Origin: CAVXFB01 sp963760935
GTDB lineage: Bacteria; Planctomycetota; Planctomycetia; Pirellulales; Thermoguttaceae
Length of the DNA stretch: 64,000 nucleotides
Direction: 5' to 3'
Assembly: GCA_963760935.1 (NCBI GenBank)
Contig: CAVXFB010000006.1
Coordinates: forward strand, 496,001 to 560,000
The notes under the pieces are model-generated. The model was not told the origin of the DNA and searched no databases. It was given only the letters and a program-made list of their open reading frames with translations. Numbering within the stretch: position 1 is the first letter of the stretch; every line of letters begins with the position of its first letter. Of this stretch, positions 55,372 through 63,912 are shown piece after piece. The translations under genes and the position numbers were made by a program.

Positions 55372-56223
55372 GTGCATTTCGGCAATTACCTGAAAACGGC
55401 ATTTCTGAATCGCTGGAACCTGCTGGCCTTCTTGGGCAGCCTCGGTTTTGCGTTTCTAAGCGGACAGCCCGACGTGCTCTTGCCGATCGTCGTGGCCGGC
55501 GAGATCGGATATGTCGGGCTCTTGGGCAGCCATCCGAAGTTTCAGGCCTACGTCGATGCACAAGCGGCGAAGGCGCAGCGGGACCAAACCTCCGTCGCCG
55601 GGCAGCAGGCGTTGCAGCAGATCATTCGCTCGTTGCCCAAGGACCTGTTACAGCGATTCGAGAACCTTCGGACCCAGTGCCTTGAGCTTCGCCAAATCGC
55701 CTTGGACCTGCGCCGCCCCGGCATGGCGGCCGCCGACGTGCCGTTGGACCAATTGCAGCTCAGCGGTTTGGACCGCCTGCTGTGGATTCATCTGCGGCTT
55801 TTGTACACGCAATATGCCTTGGCGAAGTTCCTGCAACGAACCAGCGCTGACCAGATCAAGAAGAGCATTCAGAACCTGGAACAGCAGATCAAGCAGCTTC
55901 CCGACGATGGACAAGATCCGCGGCGGCAGCGGGTTCGCGCCGCATTGCAAGACAACCTCGATACCAGCCGCCTTCGCCTGACGAACCTGCAAAAAGCCCA
56001 CGAGAATTACCAACTCATCCAACTCGAGATCGACCGGCTGGAGAACAAAATCCGCTCGCTGAGCGAGATGGCCGTCAATCGCCAGGAGCCCGAGTTCATC
56101 AGCAGCGAAGTCGATCACGTGGCCAGCAGCATGCTCGAAACCGAACGGACGATGAACGAATTGCAGTTCGCCACCGGACTGAACCCGGTCGATACCGAGC
56201 CGCCGCAGTTGCTGCGGGCGTAG
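55372..56223 (+). CDS. Membrane-anchored coiled-coil protein
   Basis: 283 residues from GTG 55372, which has GGAG six bases upstream; a GTG at 55339 lies in a repeat and is not favoured. Two hydrophobic stretches near the start (WNLLAFLGSLGFAFLSGQ; VLLPIVVAGEIGYVGLLG) are followed by a long helical, coiled-coil region (LQRFENLRTQCLELRQIALD; IKKSIQNLEQQIKQLPDDGQ; LIQLEIDRLENKIRSLSEMA). I do not recognise the family. It ends the same-strand PspA-ABC series and looks structural. Confidence 0.75.
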   Translation: MHFGNYLKTAFLNRWNLLAFLGSLGFAFLSGQPDVLLPIVVAGEIGYVGLLGSHPKFQAYVDAQAAKAQRDQTSVAGQQALQQIIRSLPKDLLQRFENLRTQCLELRQIALDLRRPGMAAADVPLDQLQLSGLDRLLWIHLRLLYTQYALAKFLQRTSADQIKKSIQNLEQQIKQLPDDGQDPRRQRVRAALQDNLDTSRLRLTNLQKAHENYQLIQLEIDRLENKIRSLSEMAVNRQEPEFISSEVDHVASSMLETERTMNELQFATGLNPVDTEPPQLLRA

Positions 56224-56274
56224 GCGCTCCACATCGGATGCCGGCCTCCGACAAGATTGCGGCGTGGCGATGTG

Positions 56275-57330
56275 TCACTGATGGTACTGGCCGAATTCTT
56301 CCACCGCATCGAACATGGCAACGACATTTTCCACCGGCGTCTCTTCGAGAATGTAATCGTGGCTGGCGCCTGCCACGTAACCCCCGCCCGGCGCCATGAT
56401 GGCCAATACCTCGCGAGTCTTCTGCCGGACTGATTCCGGTGTACCGTCGATGAGCACATGGTGCGAGTCGATGGCGCCGTTGAACAGGATCATGCGCCCG
56501 TAATCGGCCTTCAGCCTCGCGAGGTTCATTCCTTGACAGCTGGGTTGAACGGCGTGTAGTCCATCCAGCCCAGCGGCGATCATCGCCGGCATGAGCGGTT
56601 CAAATCCGCCACAGCAGTGCAACAGCACCTTTAGCCCATAGGCGTGGCCCAGGTCGATCAACCGCCGCAAGTGCGGTAGAACGAATCGCTCGAACTGCCG
56701 CGGGCCCAACAACGGACCTGTTTGGCTACCTAAGTCGTTGCCAATGAAGTAGACATCGATGGCGCCGGCCGCCGTGTCGAATATCCGCTGGCTCACTGCG
56801 GCGTAGAAATCGACGATGTGCCTGAATACGGCGTCGACCAACTTGGGCGCATCGCACATCTTGAAGTAGAGATTCTCCATGCCCAGCAGGTCGATGGCAT
56901 CGTGCCAAAAGGGGGACCAATCGCCGCCGAGGATTGCGTATTGGCCGTTCCATGCCAAGGCGTCTTGGCGAATGTGCGAGACGTCCATCCAGTGCGGATC
57001 GGGCCAGGGATAGTCGTGCACCTGCTTGAGCGTCGCGGTGCCCAACGCATGATCCACGGGTTGCCCATAGCCGAATCCTTGCCGTTCGACACCGAAGACC
57101 GTCCGGCAGGTCGCGCTCGGCGACAATTGGAACTCCGGCCCCGAATATCGGGCCCAAACGCGGCGAAAGTCGTCGCCGAAGCGGACGCTTAGCGACTCGT
57201 CGTCGTCGATCAATAACGATTGTTTCGCCTTCGCCAAGAATTCTGGTGAGGCGCCGCACCATCGCGGCACGCGATCCGGTTCCTCCATCGCAAACGCCGT
57301 CAACACTCGCTCTCGGGAATTCATCTTCAT
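56275..57330 (-). CDS. Uroporphyrinogen-decarboxylase-like (URO-D fold) protein
   Basis: 351 residues from ATG 57330. MKMNSRERVLTAFAMEEPDR then VPRWCGASPEFLAKAK is the start typical of URO-D-like proteins linked to corrinoid methyltransfer and sugar loci. It continues with YFIGNDLGSQTGPLLGPRQF, YGLKVLLHCCGGFEPLMPAM, GLDGLHAVQPSCQGMNLARL and GGYVAGASHDYILEETPVEN. HCCGGF and the lone Cys/His pair resemble metal-binding methyltransferases such as MtaA more than true heme-pathway HemE. The substrate is unknown. Stop 80 bases before the mutarotase-like gene start region on the same strand. Confidence 0.82.
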   Translation of the reverse strand: MKMNSRERVLTAFAMEEPDRVPRWCGASPEFLAKAKQSLLIDDDESLSVRFGDDFRRVWARYSGPEFQLSPSATCRTVFGVERQGFGYGQPVDHALGTATLKQVHDYPWPDPHWMDVSHIRQDALAWNGQYAILGGDWSPFWHDAIDLLGMENLYFKMCDAPKLVDAVFRHIVDFYAAVSQRIFDTAAGAIDVYFIGNDLGSQTGPLLGPRQFERFVLPHLRRLIDLGHAYGLKVLLHCCGGFEPLMPAMIAAGLDGLHAVQPSCQGMNLARLKADYGRMILFNGAIDSHHVLIDGTPESVRQKTREVLAIMAPGGGYVAGASHDYILEETPVENVVAMFDAVEEFGQYHQ

Positions 57331-57409
57331 ACCGAGTCGATTGTGTTCCGACCGTTGAAAAGCAGTCCGACGCGGCTGGTGCTTGTTCGCGATTCCGCTA
57401 CGGACGATG

Positions 57410-57847
57410 TCAATCCTGGTGGAACACTTCTTCCATTGGCGCCCACCATTCGCCCGGTTTTCGGTCGGCCAATGGCTCTTGGCAGGGGTCAGTGTAGGTC
57501 CACCAGCGCTTCGTTTCGGGGTCGGCGGCAATCTTCGCCATGTCGGCCTTATAATCGTCGCCGATGTATTCCATGTAGCTGAAGAGGTAGTATTTCCCGT
57601 CCGGGAATTTGCGGAGATAGATCGAAAAATTGCGGATGTTGGCTTCCCTGATCATCTTCGCGACCGAAGGCCACACGGCGGCGTGGAGCTTCTTGTATTC
57701 GTCGAGTTTCTCGGCACGCAATCCGATTACCGCGCCGAAGCGCTGCGGGCGTTTTGCTGGCGCGTCACCAGCGACGGAATAAGCCAGTCCCGCCAACAGG
57801 CTAACGCCAAGCACTGTGGCCAAAACAGTCAATGATGCGTGAGACAT
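57410..57847 (-). CDS. Exported L-rhamnose mutarotase-like protein
   Basis: 145 residues. A signal peptide (SLTVLATVLGVSLLAGLAYS) precedes a complete RhaM/DUF718 domain: RFGAVIGLRAEKLDEYKKLH, AAVWPSVAKMIREANIRNFS, YLRKFPDGKYYLFSYMEYIG and WWTYTDPCQEPLADRKPGEW with the catalytic-type His/Tyr/Trp residues. RhaM interconverts rhamnose anomers and is usually cytoplasmic, so the export signal is notable. Neighbours are the URO-D-like protein and a symporter. Confidence 0.88.
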   Translation of the reverse strand: MSHASLTVLATVLGVSLLAGLAYSVAGDAPAKRPQRFGAVIGLRAEKLDEYKKLHAAVWPSVAKMIREANIRNFSIYLRKFPDGKYYLFSYMEYIGDDYKADMAKIAADPETKRWWTYTDPCQEPLADRKPGEWWAPMEEVFHQD

Positions 57848-57870
57848 ATCGTTCCCCTTTTCATGCCAGA

Positions 57871-59565
57871 TCAATAGAACAGAAAATACAGAGCGACAAA
57901 GCAGACGAACGCGACGAACGCGAGGATGCGGTAGTTGCCGAGTCCGTGGCCGTGCGCCTCGCCGCGCAATGGTTCGCGCCAATCCTCCCAAATGAGGATC
58001 CGGGACTCTTCCTTGAGTGGCTCGGGATGCAGTATTGAGATAGTTGCCATGATGCCGCTGCACACGAGGAACAGATACAAGGCGGCCATCATGAAATTGA
58101 CGTTCCAGCCGGTCTGCAGCGTGAACCAGTCGAGTACGAAAACGACGCCGCCCAGTACGGCGCCCGTCGCCAGCGTTACAAAGGCTGCGGTTCCCGTGGC
58201 TTTCCGCCAAAAGACGCCGAAAAGGAAGACAGTCGTAATGGGGGGCGCAATGTAGCAGATCAACCTATTGAGGCCCTCAAAAATCGTGCTGTAGTGGCTG
58301 AACAGCGGCGACCAGGCGATGGCCAGCACCGTGGCGACCACGGTGGTGATCTTGCCGATCAATACCAGTTGATGGTCGTTCGTCTGCGGCCGCCAGCGTT
58401 GGACGATGTCGTAGGCGACGAGCGTGGCGGTGGAGTTCAGGGCGGCTGAACAGGTCTGCATGGCGGCGGCCAGCATGGCGGCGGTCACCAGCCCTTTCAT
58501 GCCCCAGGGCAGCATGTGGGTAATCATGAAGGTGTATGTATCGGCCGGCACCCGCGGCGCCTCACCATTAAAGACACCCTTTTGCACCAGCGCCACGCAT
58601 ATCACCCCCGGCAGCACGAAGAAGAACACCGGCAGGATCTTGAGGAACGCGCAAAACAAGGGACCCAAGCGGGCCTGCTTCTCGTCGCGCACCGCCAACA
58701 CCCGCTGCACGATCGTCTGATCGCAGCACCAATACCAGATGCCGATGATCGGATAGCCGAACAGCACCGCGTACCACGGCATGTTAGAAGGGTCGTCTGC
58801 CCCGCGGACCATGGTCAGAAAGTTGCCCGTGCCCCAGGTGATACCGCTGCCCGCTGTGGCGCTTAAGGGGTGGGGATGCGTTGTCAGAGTATGCGAGAGT
58901 TCTGACCATCCGCCAATCTGAACGTAGCCCACGACGGTAATGCAAATGGCCCCGACCAACAATAGCACGGTTTGAATGCTTTCGGTCCACACGACGGCCA
59001 GCAACCCGCCAACCATGGTGTAGATGCCGGTCAGCACTCCCACGACAACGATGAAGAACATCATCGCGCTCAGGCCGAAGATCGTTGCGTCGGGAGCGAG
59101 GCCGAGAATGCCGCACAGCACCCACGCGGCCGTGTACAGCGCGATGCCAATGTGCAAAACGATGGCCGAGATCAGCGAGATGAACGCCAGCCAGTCGCGG
59201 CAGTGGCGATTATATCGCCGTTCGAGGAAGTCAGGAAGGGTCGTAACTTTCGAGCGCAGATAGAGCGGGGCAAAGAACAACGAGAGCAGAATCAGGGTAA
59301 ACCCGGCCATCCACTCGAAGTTGCCAAACACCAGCCCGTACTTGTAGGCCACTTCAGCCAGACTCACCAGATGTACGGTGGAAATATTGGCGGCGAACAT
59401 CGCCAGGCCGATGACGGGCCAAGTGAGCGTATTGCCTGCCAAGAAGTAATGGCCACCCTCGCCGCCGCGGCGGCGCATCCGGCCTGCAAGGCACCCCAGC
59501 GCAACGATGGCGACGAGATAGACCACAACAATCGACATATCGAACCACGACAATTGCGGCGTCAT
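57871..59565 (-). CDS. Sodium:solute symporter (SSS family)
   Basis: 564 residues with about 14 membrane segments. The SSS hallmarks are FFLAGNTLTW-type LAGNTLTWPVIGLAMFAANI, WMAGFTLILLSLFFAPLYLR, GGLLAVVWTESIQTVLLLVG, the YWCCDQTIVQRVLAVRDEKQ loop typical of SGLT-like sugar transporters, and TAAMLAAAMQTCSAALNSTA. Substrate likely a sugar, inferred from the loop and the mutarotase beside it. It is 23 bases upstream of the mutarotase gene and likely cotranscribed. Confidence 0.92.
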   Translation of the reverse strand: MTPQLSWFDMSIVVVYLVAIVALGCLAGRMRRRGGEGGHYFLAGNTLTWPVIGLAMFAANISTVHLVSLAEVAYKYGLVFGNFEWMAGFTLILLSLFFAPLYLRSKVTTLPDFLERRYNRHCRDWLAFISLISAIVLHIGIALYTAAWVLCGILGLAPDATIFGLSAMMFFIVVVGVLTGIYTMVGGLLAVVWTESIQTVLLLVGAICITVVGYVQIGGWSELSHTLTTHPHPLSATAGSGITWGTGNFLTMVRGADDPSNMPWYAVLFGYPIIGIWYWCCDQTIVQRVLAVRDEKQARLGPLFCAFLKILPVFFFVLPGVICVALVQKGVFNGEAPRVPADTYTFMITHMLPWGMKGLVTAAMLAAAMQTCSAALNSTATLVAYDIVQRWRPQTNDHQLVLIGKITTVVATVLAIAWSPLFSHYSTIFEGLNRLICYIAPPITTVFLFGVFWRKATGTAAFVTLATGAVLGGVVFVLDWFTLQTGWNVNFMMAALYLFLVCSGIMATISILHPEPLKEESRILIWEDWREPLRGEAHGHGLGNYRILAFVAFVCFVALYFLFY

Positions 59566-59922
59566 TTCGGGCTATTCCTTTCGTCCGCGGCAGAGATAGG
59601 TGGCACAGCGCCCACAACAGCCGCGTGGAACTTCGACACGGCAGGGGGATCGGGGATGTTACCGTGATCTTACTGACCGGACGCCGCGCACGCAAGCATC
59701 GCGGACGCAAAGGGGTCAGGTCCATGTTTTCGGGGTGAGCGCAGTGGCCATTGGTGTACGCATGAGCCGAAAAATGGACCAGACCCCTGATTTTCGCCGG
59801 GCATCGGTTCGGTGGCAAGAAAGTGAACGGGGAAGGGAGCCTCGTAGGACAACCCTTCCCCGTTGGGTAGTTGACTGGCGGCACCCGTACGTTCTCGGCG
59901 CCGCTCGTATGGCAAATGGCCT
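59566..59922 (+). other. Intergenic region between symporter and lipoprotein genes
   Basis: 357 bases without a credible gene. Apart from the palindromic repeat at 59711-59788 I see nothing; it should hold the symporter promoter. Confidence 0.5.
59711..59788 (+). repeat. Palindromic repeat with GGGGTCAGGTCCAT arms
   Basis: Left arm 59711-59733 and right arm 59767-59788 pair with few mismatches around a 33-base loop. The core GGGGTCAGGTCCA and its complement are familiar from repeats linked with REP-type (Y1) transposases, though no such gene is present here. Confidence 0.75.
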
Positions 59923-60099
59923 TTACTTCTTCTCTTCGGTAGCCGGCTTGGCCGCGTCGGCGGCTGGCTTGGCCATGTTGTCGGTAGCACCTGCCTTCGG
60001 CTTCTCATCGGCCTTCTTCGTTGCGGCAGGCTTATTGCAGCCGACGGCCACGAACAGTCCGAGGGTCAAAATCATTGCGAACGCTACAAGTTTCTTCAT
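59923..60099 (-). CDS. Small lipoprotein, Lys/Ala/Pro-rich
   Basis: 58 residues. MKKLVAFAMILTLGLFVAVG then C is a clear lipoprotein signal, and the mature part is a low-complexity KPAATKK/ADEKPKAG repeat-like tail ending TEEKK. A GGTGA ribosome site precedes the ATG. Unknown function; such tails occur in several planctomycete surface lipoproteins. Confidence 0.8.
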   Translation of the reverse strand: MKKLVAFAMILTLGLFVAVGCNKPAATKKADEKPKAGATDNMAKPAADAAKPATEEKK

Positions 60100-60306
60100 G
60101 GGTTCACCTTTTCCAATTCGTTGGGGTGATCGGTAATCGCAGCAGGAGACCGTCCTGCCTGCTGTCTTAGTTAGATACCGACCACTGGGCAATTATTCCA
60201 CACAAAGTACAATGATGTGGGGATTCTGTGGAGAGCCTGCCAGTTTTTTTCGCCGTTGGCAAGGGAATAATCTCGCTATTCGTTGCCTCTTATTGGAAGG
60301 CCAGCC

Positions 60307-60843
60307 ATGGCCGAAGCGCAACCCGAGCTTGATGTGGCCCAATTAGTGGCTGAACATCATCAAGGGATGTATCGCTACGCCTATCGTCTTACCGGTTCGG
60401 TCCAGGATGCCGAGGACCTGACCCAGCAAGCATTCGTAGTGGCACAGCGAAAGATAGGGCAAATACGCAAACAGGAGAATGCCAAGGCGTGGCTCTTCGC
60501 CGTTCTGAGAAATCGTTTTCTGAAAAGTCAGTTGCGGCGGCGGCCGGTGCTGGCAGCCGATTTGTCGTTAAAGTTGGAAATGCTTCCCAGCCCGCCCGCG
60601 AAGGAGACCGACGATCACGATCAGCTTCAAGTGGCACTTTGTCGGATACCGGACGCCTTCCGCGTAGTGCTGGTGATGTATTACTTCGAGGAGTGTTCGT
60701 ACCGGCAGATCGCCGAGCGGCTGGAGATGCCGATCGGCACCGTAATGAGCCGGCTTTCGCGTGCGAAGGACCATTTGAGGTCAATGTTGTTTGAACCGGA
60801 GCCCGAGCCGCGAAAGTGGCCGGCTGGCGTGGCAGGCCAATGA
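60307..60843 (+). CDS. ECF-type RNA polymerase sigma factor
   Basis: 178 residues from ATG 60307 behind GGAAGG. Region 2 is VAEHHQGMYRYAYRLTGSVQ then DAEDLTQQAFVVA, with AWLFAVLRNRFLKSQLRRRP. Region 4 is QVALCRIPDAFRVVLVMYYF, ECSYRQIAERLEMPIGTVMS and RLSRAKDHLR. It is a group 4 sigma-70 factor. The next gene starts 9 bases later and is the likely regulator. Confidence 0.93.
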   Translation: MAEAQPELDVAQLVAEHHQGMYRYAYRLTGSVQDAEDLTQQAFVVAQRKIGQIRKQENAKAWLFAVLRNRFLKSQLRRRPVLAADLSLKLEMLPSPPAKETDDHDQLQVALCRIPDAFRVVLVMYYFEECSYRQIAERLEMPIGTVMSRLSRAKDHLRSMLFEPEPEPRKWPAGVAGQ

Positions 60844-60852
60844 GGTTTAGCG

Positions 60853-61503
60853 ATGCGAGACGCCTTTGACGAACGCCTTTCCATGGCACTGCACGATGTA
60901 CCGGTGCCGGATGGGCTCGGCCAGCGAATCTTGGCGAAGCTTGTCGAGAGCGAACCATCAGACGCTCGAATCGCTGCCCCGCGCGGGACGTCAAGGTTGA
61001 GGACCCGGCGTTGGTTGCTCGTCGGCAGTGGCCTGTTGACCGCGGCTGCGGCAGTGTTTCTGGCTGTCTGGCTGGGCCTGCCAGAGACTGATGTGCTGTC
61101 CGAGCAGTTCGTTCTGGACGAAGCAATCCAGACGTTCGACGCGGCGGTCGATGCTTCGGGCGCGAGCCTGGCCGAAAAGCCGGCCCCGGCTGATTACCCG
61201 TTCAGCCCTGCGGTGCTAGCGATCCGCGGTGTTCGCTGGCACTCAGTCGAGGGGGTCTTCTCTGGGCGTCGCGGCGTGGTTTATCAGCTTCCCGGTGCGG
61301 CGGGTACGGGTGCGGCGCTATTCGTCGTCGACGCCGGGTCGGCCGACGAGTTTGCCGATACCCCTGCGGTGCATCCCTTCACTACTGCTGGCTGTTGCGC
61401 GTCGGCTTGGGTCGAGGGAGGGCTGCTGTACGTGCTCGTGGTCCAAGGTGATCCAACCGCTTATAGGGCCTATCTCAACCTACCGCATGGCCCTCTGGCA
61501 TAG
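60853..61503 (+). CDS. Putative membrane regulator of the ECF sigma factor
   Basis: 216 residues: a short cytoplasmic part (MRDAFDERLSMALHDVPVPD then GLGQRILAKLVESE), a membrane segment (RRWLLVGSGLLTAAAAVFLA) and an extracytoplasmic beta-rich domain (AVLAIRGVRWHSVEGVFSGR; AALFVVDAGSADEFADTPAV). The position and topology suit an anti-sigma factor, but the HxxxCxxC zinc motif of ZAS-type anti-sigmas is absent, so that role is inferred only. Confidence 0.7.
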   Translation: MRDAFDERLSMALHDVPVPDGLGQRILAKLVESEPSDARIAAPRGTSRLRTRRWLLVGSGLLTAAAAVFLAVWLGLPETDVLSEQFVLDEAIQTFDAAVDASGASLAEKPAPADYPFSPAVLAIRGVRWHSVEGVFSGRRGVVYQLPGAAGTGAALFVVDAGSADEFADTPAVHPFTTAGCCASAWVEGGLLYVLVVQGDPTAYRAYLNLPHGPLA

Positions 61504-61732
61504 GTAGTGACCAGCGTCGGCGCGAGCCAACGCAGCGATAGGCGGTGCTCTCCCGGGCCGGATCGGCCGAACGCTGTTTCTGCCGTCGCTGCCTAGCGGG
61601 CAAGGTGTCCGGTCGCATTCCCTCGTCCCCCCTAAGCTCGACTTCGCCTAATCCCACCGAACGCTACAGGCCGAAAACGGTACTAGCGGCGTCTTTGTCG
61701 GCTGCGCTGTCTACATGAAGGGGGGACGTACG

Positions 61733-62101
61733 ATGCGGCTAGCCATCTCGACGGCTTTATTGCTAGGGTTGTTTGCGGCGCCCTTGCGGGCGGAAAAGCC
61801 GGCGGTCACCGGACTCGGACTGAACTCGGCGGTTTCCTCCAGCGATGTGAAGGTAACGCCGGAGATGTGGTTCTACGATCAAGCTATGCGGCAATATAGG
61901 GACCCTGCCATAGCCGTTCGAGCCAAGGCCGATTATTGCGCTAAGCAGCGGCAGAGGCGGCTCGAAGCAATGAGATGGTTTGGTCTATCGAACTCGCGGC
62001 CGCGGGCCAGCAGCGACCCGTTCCACAACGACTATTCGCCCCAATGGGTGTCCAATGGCGGCTACTATCCGTCACGTTGGAACGGCGTCACGCTCCCGTG
62101 A
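61733..62101 (+). CDS. Small secreted protein of unknown function
   Basis: 122 residues from ATG 61733, with a strong G-rich ribosome site (AGGGGGG) upstream. Signal peptide MRLAISTALLLGLFAAPLRA, then a short soluble domain with VTPEMWFYDQAMRQYRDPAI and an aromatic end (YSPQWVSNGGYYPSRWNGVT). No family recognised. It overlaps the end of the DUF218 gene on the other strand by 30 bases. Confidence 0.7.
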   Translation: MRLAISTALLLGLFAAPLRAEKPAVTGLGLNSAVSSSDVKVTPEMWFYDQAMRQYRDPAIAVRAKADYCAKQRQRRLEAMRWFGLSNSRPRASSDPFHNDYSPQWVSNGGYYPSRWNGVTLP

Positions 62102-62788
62102 GTGGCAATTAGTCCGACATGCTACGAGCGCCAGTGCCGCACAGGCGGCGAGCCACCAACCAAGCCGGCTGTAGTAGACGAAATAGAAGGCCAGCTTGAG
62201 ATACTCGGCCGTAATGGTGACAAAGCCCGTCTCATAGCACCACCACCGGTTGATGTCGAACTCGTCTACCGGCGCCGCGACGATCGTCGCTTGCTGCGGT
62301 AGATCGGCCAGAGCTCTGGCCATAATCCACCGGCTGCGCCGTGTGTGGTAACTGTTGGTAACCACGAGCACGCGGGCGTCTGGTCGTTGGCGGAGGAAGG
62401 TCGCTAACGCCCGCGCTTCATCATAGGTAGTTGTGGCGTCGCCCGGCAGCACTTTGATAGCGCTGGGCGCAACGCCTCGCTCGACGAGCACTCGGCGCAC
62501 GATGTCGTACGTGTCGGGCAGCACGGCGTCGGTAGCGCTTCGCGGAAGTGGCGTTTGGGCGACCAGAGCCTCGCGTGCGAGTCCAGCCTTGATCAGTGCG
62601 GCGGCGACAAACGGGCGTGTATCTTCGTCACCGCTGAGCACCATGACGTACTGTGCCAACCGCGGTCGCTCGCCCACGTCCAGCCACCGCGTCATGGCGG
62701 TTAAGAGTTGCATGCGCGCCGCCCACGCCAATGCAAGGGCGAACAAGAGAACGAGCGGAGCGGCCACCAGGCAGCGTTTCAGGCTCAT
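62072..62788 (-). CDS. DUF218/YdcF-like membrane protein
   Basis: 238 residues. N-terminal membrane segment (LVAAPLVLLFALALAWAARM), then a DUF218 domain: YVMVLSGDEDTRPFVAAALI, PSAIKVLPGDATTTYDEARA, ARVLVVTNSYHTRRSRWIMA. A C-terminal membrane segment (FYFVYYSRLGWWLAACAALA) follows. YdcF/ElyC/SanA relatives act in envelope processes. It overlaps the related gene upstream by 4 bases. Confidence 0.85.
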   Translation of the reverse strand: MSLKRCLVAAPLVLLFALALAWAARMQLLTAMTRWLDVGERPRLAQYVMVLSGDEDTRPFVAAALIKAGLAREALVAQTPLPRSATDAVLPDTYDIVRRVLVERGVAPSAIKVLPGDATTTYDEARALATFLRQRPDARVLVVTNSYHTRRSRWIMARALADLPQQATIVAAPVDEFDINRWWCYETGFVTITAEYLKLAFYFVYYSRLGWWLAACAALALVACRTNCHSRERDAVPT

Positions 62789-63510
62789 GACGTACCCTCC
62801 CTTAACGTCCGAAGGGCGCCCGCTTCATACTCGTCGGCATTGCCGCACGGCGGTGGCACACTCCCGGTCTGGAGGCACCACGCGTGAAGCAACCGGAGCC
62901 AGCCCATGCCGAACTTCTTGAAGCCGTCGCGGCTGGTCCACCAGTTGCTTGCATTGCAAGTCGGTTCGTCAAGCGGCCGGACACGCACGCGAGCCGCGTT
63001 AGTCGGAGCAAGTACGGCGTTCAGCGCGTAACGCAGTTGGGCGCTGTGGAAAGCCGCGCAGAGCACGACTATGGTTGCTTCGGGGCGCTCGGCCAGCCAG
63101 GATTTAAGGCCCCGGGCGTTGGCCCAGTTGTCATTGCCGTCACTCTGGATGACCGAGATAGCGTCGTTGACGACGCCACGCGCTACCATCTCGCGGCGAC
63201 TAAGAGCTTCAAAAGATGGCAGTATGCCGGTCTGTATCAATCGCGTGTGACGCGGCTCGACGATCACGACCCGCGAAGTCGGCTTTGCGTGGTACATTCC
63301 GGCGGCCGTATCGTAGCAGCCGTGTCCGCTCGGATGGTGGTTCCACGCCACGATAGCGATGCATTGAAAGTCGTCGCCGGGATCGTCAGCGATCAGCGGG
63401 CTCGCCATGCCTCGCAAGATCGGGCCATGTAGTGCCCAGGCCACCAGCAACAGCGCAACCCCAGCGACGATCGCTGTCCACCGTTTCCAATGCAAGCGGG
63501 TCTGCGTCAT
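62785..63510 (-). CDS. DUF218/YdcF-like membrane protein (second copy)
   Basis: 241 residues from ATG 63510. Membrane segment RWTAIVAGVALLLVAWALHG, then a more diverged DUF218 domain (FQCIAIVAWNHHPSGHGCYD; SRVVIVEPRHTRLIQTGILP; ATIVVLCAAFHSAQLRYALN) and an end (FGMGWLRLLHAWCL) matching its neighbour. Four-base overlap with the downstream copy suggests a tandem duplication followed by divergence. An ATG at 63528 is an alternative start. Confidence 0.8.
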   Translation of the reverse strand: MTQTRLHWKRWTAIVAGVALLLVAWALHGPILRGMASPLIADDPGDDFQCIAIVAWNHHPSGHGCYDTAAGMYHAKPTSRVVIVEPRHTRLIQTGILPSFEALSRREMVARGVVNDAISVIQSDGNDNWANARGLKSWLAERPEATIVVLCAAFHSAQLRYALNAVLAPTNAARVRVRPLDEPTCNASNWWTSRDGFKKFGMGWLRLLHAWCLQTGSVPPPCGNADEYEAGALRTLREGTS

Positions 63511-63669
63511 CGAGTGTCGTCTCGGCAAACGGCTGTCTGGGGAAAGAGAGGGCGATGTCCAGGGTATCCACTTGGGGCTTGCCCAATAGCTATCGTCGCC
63601 CGCCGAGACCGCTACGTCAATTCAGCGACCGATTGATTTCAGCCCGTGTCGCTAATTAGTAGGGGCCGA

Positions 63670-63912
63670 ATGGTGGATTTTAGGCCGGCCGGAGCTGACG
63701 CTGTGATCCGCCAGGCGAACCCCGCAAAGCTGTCCATTGCCCTCGCGGCCGTTGTTTCCCTTGTAATCGGTACCAGCGCGATCGGCCGGCAAGACTTGGC
63801 ACGCCCTATTCCGCAACCTACATTTTGGCAGCCGCCATCCATCACAAGAGGCCGGCTATCCGAGAAGACGACGCCGCTGGGGTTCTTTCAAACGGTGCAA
63901 ATGTGTTTGTGA
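63670..63912 (+). CDS. Short single-pass membrane protein, unknown
   Basis: 80 residues from ATG 63670, which has AGGGG seven bases upstream. One hydrophobic segment (LSIALAAVVSLVIGTSAIG) and a short Pro/Thr-rich outer part. Its stop overlaps a GTG (GTGA, 63909-63912) that opens the next frame. It may be the true N-terminal gene of an operon, or the first part of a longer frameshifted gene. Confidence 0.5.
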   Translation: MVDFRPAGADAVIRQANPAKLSIALAAVVSLVIGTSAIGRQDLARPIPQPTFWQPPSITRGRLSEKTTPLGFFQTVQMCL

